Source: an uncultured Rikenellaceae bacterium
GTDB lineage: Bacteria > Bacteroidota > Bacteroidia > Bacteroidales > Rikenellaceae
Assembly (NCBI GenBank): GCA_910577285.1
Contig: CAJTLO010000007.1
Span: forward strand, 11,245-75,244
Reading direction: 5' to 3'
DNA length: 64,000 nt
The notes under the pieces are model-generated. The model searched no databases and was not told where the DNA came from. It was given only the letters and a program-made list of their open reading frames with translations. Positions 8,645 through 17,498 of the stretch are shown here, in pieces; within the stretch, counting starts at the first letter, position 1; each line of letters opens with the position of its first letter. Both the position numbers and the translations under genes were made by a program.

Positions 8645-9115
8645 ATGTCAAAAGCATCGATCGACGCGATAGACCGCAAAATACTCCAACACCTCATCCG
8701 CAACGCCCGGATGCCCTTCCTCGAGATCGCCCGCGAATGCGGCATCTCCGGTGCGGCCATCCACCAGCGAGTGAAGAAACTCGACGAAATGGGGGTCATC
8801 CTCGGTTCGCGCCTGGAAATAGACCCGAAAAAACTCGGCTTCGACGTATGTGCGCTCATCGGCATCCGCGTCTCCGACCCTTCGCGGTACGAGAATACCG
8901 TGGAAACGCTCAAACAGATTCCCGAAGTGGTGGAATGCCACTTCATCACGGGCGAATACAACATGATGCTCAAGGTGTACTGCCTGAACAACGAGCACCT
9001 CATGCAGATCCTTTTTGAAAAGATACTCACCATCGACGGCGTCCTCAAGACCGAAACCTTCATCTCGCTCGTACAGTCGTTCAGCCGCCAGATCGATGTC
9101 AAATACCTCGAATAA
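8645..9115 (+). CDS. Lrp/AsnC family transcriptional regulator
   Basis: A 156-residue feast/famine regulator. The N-terminal winged helix-turn-helix (about 6-55) carries DAIDRKILQHLIRNARM and the recognition part GISGAAIHQRVKKLDEMGVI. The C-terminal AsnC ligand-binding domain (about 70-150) contains the PEVVECHFITGEYNMMLKV core typical of the family. The ATG at 8645 is chosen because the family starts just before the DAIDRKIL helix. It ends 4 bases before queD, so the two are probably co-transcribed. The effector is most likely an amino acid, which is a family inference. The nearby kbl gene is a reasonable candidate target. Confidence 0.93.
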   Translation: MSKASIDAIDRKILQHLIRNARMPFLEIARECGISGAAIHQRVKKLDEMGVILGSRLEIDPKKLGFDVCALIGIRVSDPSRYENTVETLKQIPEVVECHFITGEYNMMLKVYCLNNEHLMQILFEKILTIDGVLKTETFISLVQSFSRQIDVKYLE

Positions 9116-9119
9116 TACC

Positions 9120-9572
9120 ATGAGCCGCATCCGGGTAACGAAGGAGTTCTCCTTCGAGATGGCACACATGCTGGAGGGTTACGACGGGCCCTGCAGCGAA
9201 ATACACGGCCATTCCTACCGTCTTTTCGTCACCGTGGCGGGCACGCCGTGCGACGATCCGCAGAATCCGAAATACGGCATGGTGATCGACTTCGGCGTAC
9301 TCAAACGCATCGTCGGCGGACGCATCGTGGACGTCTACGACCACAGCCTCGTCGCCCGGCGCACCGCCGAGAACGGCGAGCTGCTCGCAACGCTCGCCGC
9401 ACGGTTCGGCAAGCTGCAGGCGGTGGAGTTCCAGCCCACGTGCGAAAACCTCGTCACACGTTTCGCGGGCATCATCGCGGCGGAGCTTCCCCAGGGAGTG
9501 GAGCTCTTCTCGCTGCGCCTGCACGAAACGGCCACCTCCTATGCGGAGTGGTTCGCCTCGGACAACGCCTGA
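9120..9572 (+). CDS. queD: 6-carboxytetrahydropterin synthase / 6-pyruvoyl-tetrahydropterin synthase family
   Basis: A 150-residue zinc enzyme of the PTPS/QueD family. In bacteria it normally makes 6-carboxy-5,6,7,8-tetrahydropterin from dihydroneopterin triphosphate for queuosine. The zinc histidines are H16 (FEMAHML), H29 and H31 (IHGHSY), with the catalytic cysteine C25, and the aspartate/histidine pair lies in VYDHSL. The terminal LRLHETATSYAEW stretch holds the conserved glutamate. It starts 4 bases after the lrp stop and precedes polA by 64 bases. No queC or queE is nearby, so assignment to queuosine rests on the family. Confidence 0.88.
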   Translation: MSRIRVTKEFSFEMAHMLEGYDGPCSEIHGHSYRLFVTVAGTPCDDPQNPKYGMVIDFGVLKRIVGGRIVDVYDHSLVARRTAENGELLATLAARFGKLQAVEFQPTCENLVTRFAGIIAAELPQGVELFSLRLHETATSYAEWFASDNA

Positions 9573-9636
9573 CCCCACCCCTTCCTGCGGCACGGCCGCA
9601 ACACCTCCCCACGCACACCCGAAACGACTTCCGGCA

Positions 9637-12516
9637 ATGGACAGACTATACCTACTCGACGCATACGCCCTGATATACAGATCCTACTACGCCTTCATGG
9701 GTCGCCCCATGCGCAACCGGCAGGGCCTCAACACCTCGGCGGTATTCGGCTTCACCAAATTCCTGCGGGACATCCTGATGAAAGAGATGCCGCGCTACAT
9801 GGGCGTGGCCTTCGACCCCAAGGGAGGCACTTTCCGCAACGAACTCTACCCGCAGTACAAAGCCAACCGGAGCGAAACCCCGGAGGACATCGTGGTGGCC
9901 GTACCCTACATCAAACGCATCCTCGAAGCGATGCGCATCCCCTGCCTCGAGGTTCCCGGCTACGAGGCGGACGACGTGATCGGCACGCTCGCCCACAAAG
10001 CCGCCGGGGAGGGATTTGAAGTCTACATGGTGACGCCGGACAAGGATTTCGGGCAGCTCATCGACCGCCACGTCTACATCTACAAACAGCGCCGCAACGG
10101 CGAAGGGGTGGAGATCGTCGGCTGCGAACAGCTCCGCGAGCAATACGGCATCGACGATCCGCGGCTGGTCATCGACATCCTCGCCCTGTGGGGCGATGCG
10201 GCCGACAACATCCCGGGCGTGCCCGGCATCGGGGAAAAGGGCGCGGTAAAGCTGGTCAATACATTCGGCACGGTGGAGAACATTCTCGCGCACGCCGACC
10301 GACTCAAGGGGAAGCAGAAGGAGAACATCCTGGCCGGCCGCGAACAACTGCTGCTCTCCAAAACGCTCGCCACGATCGACCGGAACGTCCCGATCGACTT
10401 CGTCCCGCAGGAGCTCGAGATGGAGGACCCCGACTGCGACGCTCTGCGGGAGGTCTACAAGGAGCTCGATTTCGGGATGTTCCTGCGCGAAATGGAGGGT
10501 AACCGCCCCACGCCTTTCACCAAAGCCGTGACGGGCACCCCCTCCGCCACCGCCCCGGCGGAAGCGGCCGGAACGGACTCCGCACCGCAGAACCCCGCGC
10601 ATCCCGTGCAGCGCGACCTGTTCGGCAATCCGGTAGAGGCACCCACGGCTTCCCGGCCGCAAGCGGCCACGGAACCGGCCCTTTTCGAGAACCTGTCGGC
10701 AGGCTACCGCACGGCGGCCGATACGCCGCACACCTACCATACGGTCTCCACGCCCGAACGACTCGACGAACTGGTCGCCCGGCTCGGTAAAGAGCAGGAG
10801 TTCTGCTTCGACGTAGAGACCTCCGGGTTCGACTGCCGCACCTGCCGCATCGTGGGCATCTCGTTCTGCGCGGCGGAGGGCGAAGCCTACTACGTTCCCG
10901 TCTCGGAGGGCGATCGGGAGGGATTCCTCGCCCGGCTCAAGCCGTTGCTCGAAGCGCCGACCATCGCCAAGATAGGACAGAACATCAAGTTCGACATCAT
11001 GGCACTCGCCACGGCGGGCATCCGCGTGGAAGGGTTCAAATACGACACCATGATCCTCCACTACCTGCTCGATCCCGAATCGCGCCACGGCATGAATCAC
11101 CTGGCCCGCTTCTACCTCAACTATTCGCCCATCGAGATCGAAACCCTCATCGGACGCGGCAGCAAGCAAACCACCATGGATAAGGTGCCCCTGGAGCGCA
11201 TCGCGGAGTACGGCGCCGAGGATGCCGACGTGACGTTCCGGCTGAAAAACGTCCTCTGGCCGCAGATAGCGGGCACCGGATTCGAGAAGCTCTACCGCGA
11301 AATCGAAGAGCCCCTCATCGACGTGCTGGCCGACATCGAGCTGACCGGGGTGAAGATCGACACCGAAGACCTCGCCCGATACGGACACGAACTGACGGTG
11401 GAGATGGAGGCGCTCGAAACGCGCATCCGGGAACTCACCGCCACGCCCGACCTGAACGTGAACTCCTCGCGCCAGCTCGGCACGGTGCTCTTCGAGAAGC
11501 TGCGGATCGACCCGAAGCCGAAACGCACCAAAACCAAACAATACAGCACCGACGAGGAGTATCTCGCCTCGCTCGCCGACCGCCACCCGGCCATCCGCAT
11601 GATCCTGGAGTACCGGGGACTGAAAAAGCTGCTCTCGACCTATATCGAGGCCCTTCCGCTGCTGGTGAACCCCGTGACGGGACGGGTGCACACCTCGTTC
11701 AACCAGGCCGTTACGGCCACCGGCCGACTCTCCTCGGCCAATCCCAACCTGCAAAACATCCCCGTACGCACCGAGCAGGGCCGCCGGATCAGACAGGCAT
11801 TCGTCCCCTCGGACAGCGACCACCTGCTGCTGGCCGCCGACTATTCGCAGGTGGAACTGCGCCTGATGGCGCACCTCAGCGGCGACGAAGCGCTCATCGA
11901 AGCCTTCCGTCACGGCGAGGACATCCACCGCGCCACGGCCTCTCGCCTGTTCGGCATACCGCTGGCCGATGTGACGCCCGAGCACCGGCGCAAAGCCAAG
12001 ACGGCCAATTTCGGCATCATTTACGGCATCTCGGCCTTCGGTCTGAAACAGCGGATGGGCAACATCACCATGGAGGAGGCGAAACAGATCATCGACGGTT
12101 ACTTCGCCGCCTATCCGAAAGTGAAGGAGTATATGGAACGCGTGGTGGCCGAAGCACGGGATACCGGCTATGTCGAAACCATCTTCGGACGCCGGCGCTA
12201 CCTGCCCGACATCCGTTCGGCCAATTCGGTGGTACGCTCCCTGGCCGAGCGCAACGCCATCAACGCCCCCATACAGGGCAGCGCCGCCGACATCATCAAG
12301 ATCGCCATGAACCGCATCCACCGCGAGTTCGCCGCCCGCGGCATCCGCTCGAAAGTCATCCTGCAGGTGCACGACGAACTGGTCGTAGACATGCTCCGCG
12401 AGGAGCAGGAAGAGGTGACGACCCTTGTCCGGGAGGCCATGGAACAGGCCGCACAGCTCCGGGTAGCGCTCGTAGTAGACTGCGGCACGGGCGAGAACTG
12501 GCTCGAAGCGCACTGA
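9637..12516 (+). CDS. polA: DNA polymerase I
   Basis: A 959-residue repair and lagging-strand polymerase. The N-terminal 5'-nuclease domain (about 1-300) begins MDRLYLLDAYALIYRSYYAF and has PGYEADDVIGTLA and WGDAADNIPGVPGIGEKGA. A low-complexity linker (about 300-380) follows, then a 3'-5' exonuclease domain with an intact DxE motif (CFDVETSGFD), NIKFD and the YGAEDADVT motif, so proofreading is probably active. The polymerase domain shows motif A (DYSQVELRLMAHLSGDE), motif B (RRKAKTANFGIIYGIS) and motif C (QVHDELV). I chose the ATG at 9637; upstream codons are proline-rich and unlike the family. Confidence 0.97.
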   Translation: MDRLYLLDAYALIYRSYYAFMGRPMRNRQGLNTSAVFGFTKFLRDILMKEMPRYMGVAFDPKGGTFRNELYPQYKANRSETPEDIVVAVPYIKRILEAMRIPCLEVPGYEADDVIGTLAHKAAGEGFEVYMVTPDKDFGQLIDRHVYIYKQRRNGEGVEIVGCEQLREQYGIDDPRLVIDILALWGDAADNIPGVPGIGEKGAVKLVNTFGTVENILAHADRLKGKQKENILAGREQLLLSKTLATIDRNVPIDFVPQELEMEDPDCDALREVYKELDFGMFLREMEGNRPTPFTKAVTGTPSATAPAEAAGTDSAPQNPAHPVQRDLFGNPVEAPTASRPQAATEPALFENLSAGYRTAADTPHTYHTVSTPERLDELVARLGKEQEFCFDVETSGFDCRTCRIVGISFCAAEGEAYYVPVSEGDREGFLARLKPLLEAPTIAKIGQNIKFDIMALATAGIRVEGFKYDTMILHYLLDPESRHGMNHLARFYLNYSPIEIETLIGRGSKQTTMDKVPLERIAEYGAEDADVTFRLKNVLWPQIAGTGFEKLYREIEEPLIDVLADIELTGVKIDTEDLARYGHELTVEMEALETRIRELTATPDLNVNSSRQLGTVLFEKLRIDPKPKRTKTKQYSTDEEYLASLADRHPAIRMILEYRGLKKLLSTYIEALPLLVNPVTGRVHTSFNQAVTATGRLSSANPNLQNIPVRTEQGRRIRQAFVPSDSDHLLLAADYSQVELRLMAHLSGDEALIEAFRHGEDIHRATASRLFGIPLADVTPEHRRKAKTANFGIIYGISAFGLKQRMGNITMEEAKQIIDGYFAAYPKVKEYMERVVAEARDTGYVETIFGRRRYLPDIRSANSVVRSLAERNAINAPIQGSAADIIKIAMNRIHREFAARGIRSKVILQVHDELVVDMLREEQEEVTTLVREAMEQAAQLRVALVVDCGTGENWLEAH

Positions 12517-12556
12517 CCGAAACGACGGCGCAGCGCCGCCACACACAAGATTTACG

Positions 12557-13009
12557 ATGAGAATACTAATCCAACGGGTACGACGGGCCTCGGTAACCGT
12601 CGAAGGGAAACCCGTTTCGCAGATAGGCGCCGGCATGCTCATCCTGGTGGGCATATCCGACGAGGACACCGCCGAAGACATCGACTGGCTCGTGCGCAAG
12701 AGCGTCGGACTCCGCATTTTCGACGACGCACAGGGGGTAATGAATCTCGACATTCGACAGGTGCACGGCGAGATACTGGCCGTGAGCCAGTTCACGCTGA
12801 TGGCCTCCACGAAGCGAGGCAACCGCCCCTCTTACATCCGGGCGGCGGGCGAAGCGACGGCCCTGCCGCTCTACCATACCTTCACCGAACAGCTTTCGCA
12901 GGCACTCGGACGACCGGTAGCCACAGGCGTTTTCGGAGCCGACATGCAGGTGGAGCTCGTCAACGACGGCCCCGTCACCATCTGGATCGACTCGCACAAC
13001 CGGGAGTAG
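12557..13009 (+). CDS. dtd: D-aminoacyl-tRNA deacylase
   Basis: A 150-residue cytosolic proofreading hydrolase that removes D-amino acids (and glycine from tRNA-Ala) from tRNA. It starts MRILIQRVRRASVTVEG and carries both active-site signatures, SQFTLMAST (about 77-85) and VNDGPVT near the C terminus. Length is normal (about 145-150). It follows polA by 40 bases in the same direction and is probably part of the lrp-queD-polA-dtd transcript. It ends in TAG. Confidence 0.97.
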   Translation: MRILIQRVRRASVTVEGKPVSQIGAGMLILVGISDEDTAEDIDWLVRKSVGLRIFDDAQGVMNLDIRQVHGEILAVSQFTLMASTKRGNRPSYIRAAGEATALPLYHTFTEQLSQALGRPVATGVFGADMQVELVNDGPVTIWIDSHNRE

Positions 13010-13317
13010 CCCGCTCCGAGGGGGTTGCAGCAGGGACGCAGGCGCACCCGACAGGGCGAGCGTCCCCGTTCCGGCCTCCACGGAAAGGTGCCGGACTCGC
13101 GGCCCCTCTCCCGGCCGCTCCGCCTCCCCGGGGTGCTGCGGCCATGACCGATGCGGCCCGAAAACGGGCGCATCGTCCCCTTGCCGGACCGGGAGCGAAA
13201 GGTCCGCCCGCGAAAGACGACTCCCGCGCGAGACCATCCGCACCGTCGGCCGACATTTTGTTGATAAAAACACGACAACTTGTTTACCCGCAGGCGATGC
13301 GGACTCCGCAATAACGC
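13010..13317. other. GC-rich intergenic region
   Basis: Between dtd and the DUF3467 gene I see no gene or clear terminator. The last 70 bases turn AT-rich (gttgataaaaacacgacaac) and lead into the -7 box at 13318. Confidence 0.35.
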
Positions 13318-13325
13318 TATCTTTG
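13318..13325 (+). promoter_or_regulatory. -7 box of the DUF3467 gene
   Basis: TATCTTTG matches the -7 consensus exactly, with a leader of about 57 bases. A TTGTTT lies farther upstream than the ideal -33 position, so only the -7 part is well supported. Confidence 0.6.
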
Positions 13326-13387
13326 CAAGAGTCGCGGGGGAGAGAACCCGGCGCGAAAACCACCTAAATTTAAAAGACCAACCAACG

Positions 13388-13693
13388 ATGGCAAACGAAA
13401 AGCACCAGATCGACGTGGAACTCGACGAAGCGGTTGCACAGGGCACCTACGCCAACCTGGCGATCATCTCCCACTCTCCTACGGAATTCGTACTCGATTT
13501 CGCAGCCGTACTGCCGGGCCTCCCGAAAGCCAAGGTGAAAAGCCGGCTCATCCTCGCTCCGGAACACGCCAAACGGCTGCTGCTCTCCCTGCAGGAGAAC
13601 ATCGCCCGCTACGAAGCCAACGTAGGTCGCATCGACATCCCCCAGGGAGGCCCGAAAGAGGGCATCAAGGGCTTCAACATGGGCGAAGCGTAA
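13388..13693 (+). CDS. DUF3467 domain-containing protein
   Basis: A 101-residue soluble protein. It begins MANEKHQIDVELDEAVAQGTY and continues with YANLAIISHSPTEFVLDF, VLPGLPKAKVKSRLILAPEHAK and LLLSLQENIARYEANVG, which is the pattern of the small DUF3467 family widespread in Bacteroidota. The family resembles a short beta-sandwich followed by a helix, but no biochemical role is established. There is no signal peptide or membrane segment. It stands alone, with its own -7 box and a hairpin downstream. Confidence 0.88.
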   Translation: MANEKHQIDVELDEAVAQGTYANLAIISHSPTEFVLDFAAVLPGLPKAKVKSRLILAPEHAKRLLLSLQENIARYEANVGRIDIPQGGPKEGIKGFNMGEA

Positions 13694-13723
13694 AGCTCCT
13701 TTCCGGCATATCCCGACGATACA

Positions 13724-13756
13724 CGGCACCGGCACCACTGTCCGGTGCCGACTTGT
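13724..13756 (+). terminator. Hairpin after the DUF3467 gene
   Basis: The perfect 9-base repeat CGGCACCGG / CCGGTGCCG (13724-13732 with 13742-13750) is followed by acttgt. The T run is poor, so it is a weak or processed terminator. Confidence 0.55.
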
Positions 13757-14181
13757 ATGCCCCCTATATCAGGCTGCCCCGTCATTTCACAATTCAAGAC
13801 CGCCTCCGCCCACGCCCAAGACACAAAAATCACGCTTCCCGAAAGTTCGCGACACATTTACGCCCGAACGAATGTTCCGCCGGCCTGCCCGGCCGGAGAA
13901 CTGTCATTCCCGGTAAACGACATCCCCGCGGTTCCATCCGCACCGAATACGACGCTTCCGCGCCGCCCGAGAAGCGCCGGCTTTCGACTGACTGCGACAC
14001 GACGATACGAGCATGACAAACGGCCCGGCGCCGAATCTCAGAATTACGTGCAAGTCCTCTGACACGCACCCATGCCCAAAAGGGCAGGTGCCCGTGCCCG
14101 CCCCGACAGGCATCGACTCCGGCAGAGCTCTTTGCGACCTCGCACACCCCGCAACGGAGGCTCCGTCCGGAAGTCTCGCAA
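13757..14181. other. Intergenic region between convergent genes
   Basis: About 425 bases without a supportable gene. All open frames here lack family features. Small C/G hairpins occur around 14070-14100 (gcccaaaagggc). Confidence 0.35.
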
Positions 14182-14218
14182 AAAAGAGGCTGTCCGCACA
14201 CAACGGACAGCCTCTTTT
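14182..14218. terminator. Bidirectional terminator
   Basis: aaaagaggctgtccg (14182-14196) pairs perfectly with cggacagcctctttt (14204-14218). The stem supplies U runs in both directions and can end pepP from the right and any rightward transcript from the left. Confidence 0.85.
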
Positions 14219-14235
14219 GCAGTCATGCACGGCGA

Positions 14236-15636
14236 CTACCTGTCACCCGCCATGAACTCCTCGATCTCCTGAACGGTAACCGGAATACGGCGCTTGCCGA
14301 GTATGCGGTTGCCCGTTTCGGTGATGAGCAGGTCGTCCTCGATGCGGATTCCGCCGAAATTCATATAGGGTTCGAGCTTGTCGAAATTGACGAACTCCTT
14401 GTTGGTACCCTCCGCCTTCCATTTGGCGATATAGGCCGGGATGAAATAGATGCCGGGTTCGTCGGTCATCACCATGCCTGTCTGCAGGCGGCGGGCCATG
14501 CGCAGGTTGCTCACACCGAGCTGCGTGCTGCGCTCCGTTTCGAGATCATATCCCACGTATTTCTCCCCTATATCTTCCATGTCGTGTACGTCGAGCCCCA
14601 TCAGGTGCCCCAGGCCGTGAGGCATGAAGAGCGCATGCACCCCTCGGGCGACCGCTTCGTCCACGTCGCCCCGGACGAGTCCGAGCGACTTGAGGCCTTC
14701 GAGCACCACCTTCACGCAGGCCAGATGCACCTCCTTGTAGAGCAGGCCCGGTTTCGCCATCCCGAAAGCATGCGCGTTGGCGGCGAGCACGATTTCATAA
14801 ATGTCGCGCTGCATGGGCGTGAACTTGCCGTTCACGGGAAAGGTACGCGTAAAGTCGCTGCAATAGTTCATCAGGTTCTCGGCACCGGCATCCACCAGCA
14901 GCAGACGGCCCGATTCGAGAATTCCGTCATGGCCGTGGTTGTGGAGCGTTTCGCCGTGCTGGGTAACGATGGAGTGGAACGACACCCCCTCGCCCATTTC
15001 GAGCGCGATGCCCTCGATCGCCCCCGCAATGTCGCGCTCGCGCACCCCGGGACGGCACATCTTCATGGCCGTCGTGTGCATCCGGTAGCCGATTTCGCAG
15101 GCATCCTCTATCTCGCGAATCTCCTCGTCCGACTTTTTGTCGCGCAGCGACACGACGGCGATGGCGAGCTCTATCGAAATGCGATCGGCGATCGCATCGG
15201 GACAGATGCCGAGCCACCTGCACATTTTCAGCTTGTTGTCGGCACGGTAGGGCGGCAGGAAATGCACCGGACGCCCCTTCCTGATGGCGAGCGTCAGCTT
15301 CTCCTGCAGCGCGGCCAGCGGAGCGGTGTGCACGATGCCGCACTTCGCTCCCAACTCGCTGATCGTGGGTTGCGGACCGGTCCAGATGATGTCGTCCATC
15401 GAGAGGTCGTCGCCGAAGAGCCAGTCCTCCCCCGCATCGATGTCGAGCAGACCGACCAGATCGGGCTGCTTGATGCCGTAGAAGTAGAGGAAATTGCTGT
15501 CCTGCCGATAATGATACCCGTTGTCGGGATAGTTCCTGGAGGCCTCGCTGTTGCCGGGCAACAGGATCAGTCCTCCGCGCGATACCCGTTCGCGCAACAG
15601 CTCGCGCCGCTTGGTGTAAGTTTCTTTCGAGAACAT
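14236..15636 (-). CDS. pepP: Xaa-Pro aminopeptidase (aminopeptidase P, M24B)
   Basis: A 466-residue cytosolic metallopeptidase that removes N-terminal residues preceding proline. An N-terminal creatinase-like domain (about 1-170) opens MFSKETYTKRRELL and contains NFLYFYGIKQPDL. The catalytic pita-bread domain carries the metal ligands: VDAGAE, SDFTRTFPVNGKF, HGLGHLMGLDVHD, TDEPGIYF and GGIRIEDDLL. All five ligand motifs are present, so it should be active with two Mn ions. It is monocistronic, with a near-consensus -7 element (TAACTTTA on the minus strand, about 15685) upstream. Confidence 0.94.
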   Translation of the reverse strand: MFSKETYTKRRELLRERVSRGGLILLPGNSEASRNYPDNGYHYRQDSNFLYFYGIKQPDLVGLLDIDAGEDWLFGDDLSMDDIIWTGPQPTISELGAKCGIVHTAPLAALQEKLTLAIRKGRPVHFLPPYRADNKLKMCRWLGICPDAIADRISIELAIAVVSLRDKKSDEEIREIEDACEIGYRMHTTAMKMCRPGVRERDIAGAIEGIALEMGEGVSFHSIVTQHGETLHNHGHDGILESGRLLLVDAGAENLMNYCSDFTRTFPVNGKFTPMQRDIYEIVLAANAHAFGMAKPGLLYKEVHLACVKVVLEGLKSLGLVRGDVDEAVARGVHALFMPHGLGHLMGLDVHDMEDIGEKYVGYDLETERSTQLGVSNLRMARRLQTGMVMTDEPGIYFIPAYIAKWKAEGTNKEFVNFDKLEPYMNFGGIRIEDDLLITETGNRILGKRRIPVTVQEIEEFMAGDR

Positions 15637-15766
15637 GGTGATTATCTTTTAAAGATCATACTTTTCTGCCATTCCCCGTAAAGTTACGATTTTTTCCGAC
15701 AACGGACAACCGTCCGCCCCCTTTCGGCATCCCGCCACCCGGTTTTCGGGCAACGTCCACCCGGCC

Positions 15767-16114
15767 TCAAACGGCCGGTTGCTGCGACAGATCGTACCCG
15801 TACTTCCCGAACAACGCATCGGTAAAGGTGTATTCATACCTGCGCAGAAACTCCGTTTCCTCCACCAGATCGTAATTGTTCCACCCATACAACGCCTCGC
15901 CGAGCCGGCCATCGGCCAGCCGGTAGACCGGAATCCGATACGCTCCGACGGTCAACGGGAAAGAGCGACAGGGCTCGAACGGATACTCCGGGAAACCCGC
16001 TTCGGAGGCTTCGTGACGGACATGCTTCTCTCCCACCGGAATATCGACTGCCTCCCCTCTCTCGAAATCGAACCGCACGGGCAGCGAACAGCGGTTGATA
16101 GAAGCATACTCCAC
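15767..16114 (-). CDS. Second copy of the duplicated lipoprotein domain, separated by an in-frame TAG
   Basis: A possible 115-residue product from a GTG at 16114. It has no signal peptide and no ATG in the expected place. The sequence (SINRCSLPVRFDFERGE... NNYDLVEETEFLRRYEYTFTDALFGKYGYDL) aligns along its whole length with the mature part of the upstream gene (LNRCSAPITFDFMYGET... TNYDLVLEEEYYCRYEYTFTDAYFEKHGYEL). It is in the same frame as that gene, separated only by the TAG at 16130-16132, so the original product was probably one two-domain lipoprotein. As it stands, the second half is either silent, made from GTG in the cytoplasm, or reached by readthrough. Confidence 0.5.
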   Translation of the reverse strand: MEYASINRCSLPVRFDFERGEAVDIPVGEKHVRHEASEAGFPEYPFEPCRSFPLTVGAYRIPVYRLADGRLGEALYGWNNYDLVEETEFLRRYEYTFTDALFGKYGYDLSQQPAV

Positions 16115-16129
16115 GTCATAGACCGGCCG

Positions 16130-16561
16130 CTACGGCAGTTCGTATCCGTGCTTCTCGAAATACGCATCCGTAAAGGTATATTCGTACCTGCAATAATACT
16201 CCTCTTCCAGCACGAGGTCGTAATTCGTCAGGTCGAACAGCTCCAGTTCCGGACGATCGATGACATTGACCCGATAATCTCCGCAAGACAATTTGAACTG
16301 CCTGTAAGGTTTGAAAGGATGGCTCGAAAAACCTCCCAACGCCCCAACGGTATACGTATAGTGCCCTCCTACCGGGACTTCGGCGGTCTCCCCATACATA
16401 AAATCGAACGTTATCGGAGCCGAACACCGATTGAGATAAGCACATTCAAGCGTATACCCGGCATCCCCGATAACGGGCTGCCCCTCGACCGGCTGCTTCC
16501 GACAACCGGCGACGGAAATCAACAACAGGAACAAACCTGTCAATCCACGTAATGTCTTCAT
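16130..16561 (-). CDS. Small lipoprotein, first copy of a tandem domain
   Basis: A 143-residue lipoprotein. MKTLRGLTGLFLLLISVAGC gives a signal peptide with lipobox VAGC and lipidation at C20. I chose the ATG at 16561 because it opens directly into this signal; the upstream in-frame extension is AT-rich leader. The mature domain of about 105 residues contains ECAYLNRCSAPITFDF, a predicted beta-rich middle and YRCRYEYTFTDAYF-like aromatic strands at the end. I do not recognise the family. It stops at TAG (16130-16132), immediately followed in frame by a homologous second copy. Confidence 0.75.
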   Translation of the reverse strand: MKTLRGLTGLFLLLISVAGCRKQPVEGQPVIGDAGYTLECAYLNRCSAPITFDFMYGETAEVPVGGHYTYTVGALGGFSSHPFKPYRQFKLSCGDYRVNVIDRPELELFDLTNYDLVLEEEYYCRYEYTFTDAYFEKHGYELP

Positions 16562-16675
16562 ATCGGTCAGTTTTAGGTTACGTTCCCAATATAAGAAAAA
16601 AATCACACATTCTAAATAAAAACGCCCGAACACTTCATGATTCGGAGTAAAAAAAACAATGCGACAGGAAATATT

Positions 16676-16915
16676 TTATGGAACGGGATCGTACCCGTGA
16701 CCGCCCCACGGATGGCACCGGGCGATGCGCTTGAGGGCGAGCCAACCGCCCTTCAGGGGGCCGTACTTGCGAAGGGCCTGCAGGGCGTATTCGGAGCAGG
16801 TGGGAGTGTAGCGGCACGAAGGCATGGTGAAGGGCGAGATGCAAAGTTGGTAGAACTTCACCAGCAGGATAAAGGGGAAAGACAGCGCCTTTTTCAACAG
16901 CGCGGCAGGTTTCAT
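16676..16915 (-). CDS. yidD: Membrane protein insertion efficiency factor YidD
   Basis: A 79-residue peripheral membrane protein that assists YidC-dependent insertion. The hallmark cysteine-rich core is intact: FYQLCISPFTMPSCRYTPTCSEYALQAL, then GGWLALKRIARCHPWGGHGYDPVP. Its ATG overlaps the rnpA stop (ATGA, 16912-16915), the classic rnpA-yidD arrangement. Neither rpmH nor yidC is in this cluster. Confidence 0.96.
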   Translation of the reverse strand: MKPAALLKKALSFPFILLVKFYQLCISPFTMPSCRYTPTCSEYALQALRKYGPLKGGWLALKRIARCHPWGGHGYDPVP

Positions 16916-17331
16916 CGGATGCCTCCCTCCGCGGCATGCGCGGCCGAACGCTCCCGTGCGGCTGCGATCTCCCCGAAGATGCGGCGGACGCTTCCGCGCA
17001 TCCGCGCACTTCCCACCTCCTCTTTGGTCGCATAAACGAAAGCGATATGGAGCCGCATCCCATCCCCCGTACAGGAGCTCGCACCGTATTTCTCCAGACG
17101 AAAAGCCTCGCGGGTCCGCCTCTTGAGCAGGTTGCGCTTCACGGCTCGCCGGAACAGTTTCTTGGGTACGGAGATGAGCATGGAAACCGCAGGCTCCCCC
17201 GCCGCCGTAGGAACGAACGCATAGTAATACCGGAAAGGGAAGACGAACCCGTGCCGTCCCTCCCTGAAAAGCTTTCCTATGGTTTTATCTCCGCGAAGCC
17301 GCTCGGCCCGCGACAATCCGTACCCCTCCAT
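16912..17331 (-). CDS. rnpA: Ribonuclease P protein component
   Basis: A 139-residue RNA-binding subunit of RNase P, which matures tRNA 5' ends. It starts with LSRAERLRGDKTIGKLFREGR, has the FVFPFRYYYAF strand and the signature RRAVKRNLLKRRTREAFR (the RNR motif), then a divergent C-terminal third. Its length is within the family range (110-140). It is transcribed separately from hemD: a terminator (17442-17473) and a TACCTTTG box (17418-17425) lie between them. It overlaps yidD by 4 bases. Confidence 0.95.
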   Translation of the reverse strand: MEGYGLSRAERLRGDKTIGKLFREGRHGFVFPFRYYYAFVPTAAGEPAVSMLISVPKKLFRRAVKRNLLKRRTREAFRLEKYGASSCTGDGMRLHIAFVYATKEEVGSARMRGSVRRIFGEIAAARERSAAHAAEGGIR

Positions 17332-17417
17332 TCCGATTCGTTTTAACCTCTCCGGCTTTGCCGCCCGCTACGCGCGGCTGGCGGCCGCCGTCGCATCCGC
17401 TTCCCTGCGGCCATGTA

Positions 17418-17425
17418 CAAAGGTA
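17418..17425 (-). promoter_or_regulatory. rnpA-yidD -7 box
   Basis: It reads TACCTTTG on the minus strand, an exact TAnnTTTG, with a leader of about 80 bases. A TTTG lies only 13 bases upstream, shorter than the ideal 19-21. Confidence 0.55.
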
Positions 17426-17433
17426 TGAATTTA

Positions 17434-17473
17434 CAAAACAAAGTCCGCCGGCTCACGCATCGACCGACGGACT
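17434..17473 (-). terminator. hemD operon terminator
   Basis: On the minus strand AGTCCGTCGG (17464-17473) pairs with CCGGCGGACT (17442-17451) with one G-U pair, then ttgttttg. It ends the long leftward operon before rnpA. Confidence 0.75.
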
Positions 17474-17498
17474 CTCTCTTATCCGGACACCTTCGTGC

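Noticed and set aside
9652..12822. A 1056-residue open frame antisense to polA
   Set aside because: It is a GC-rich shadow of an unmistakable polA gene and has no recognisable domain or start.
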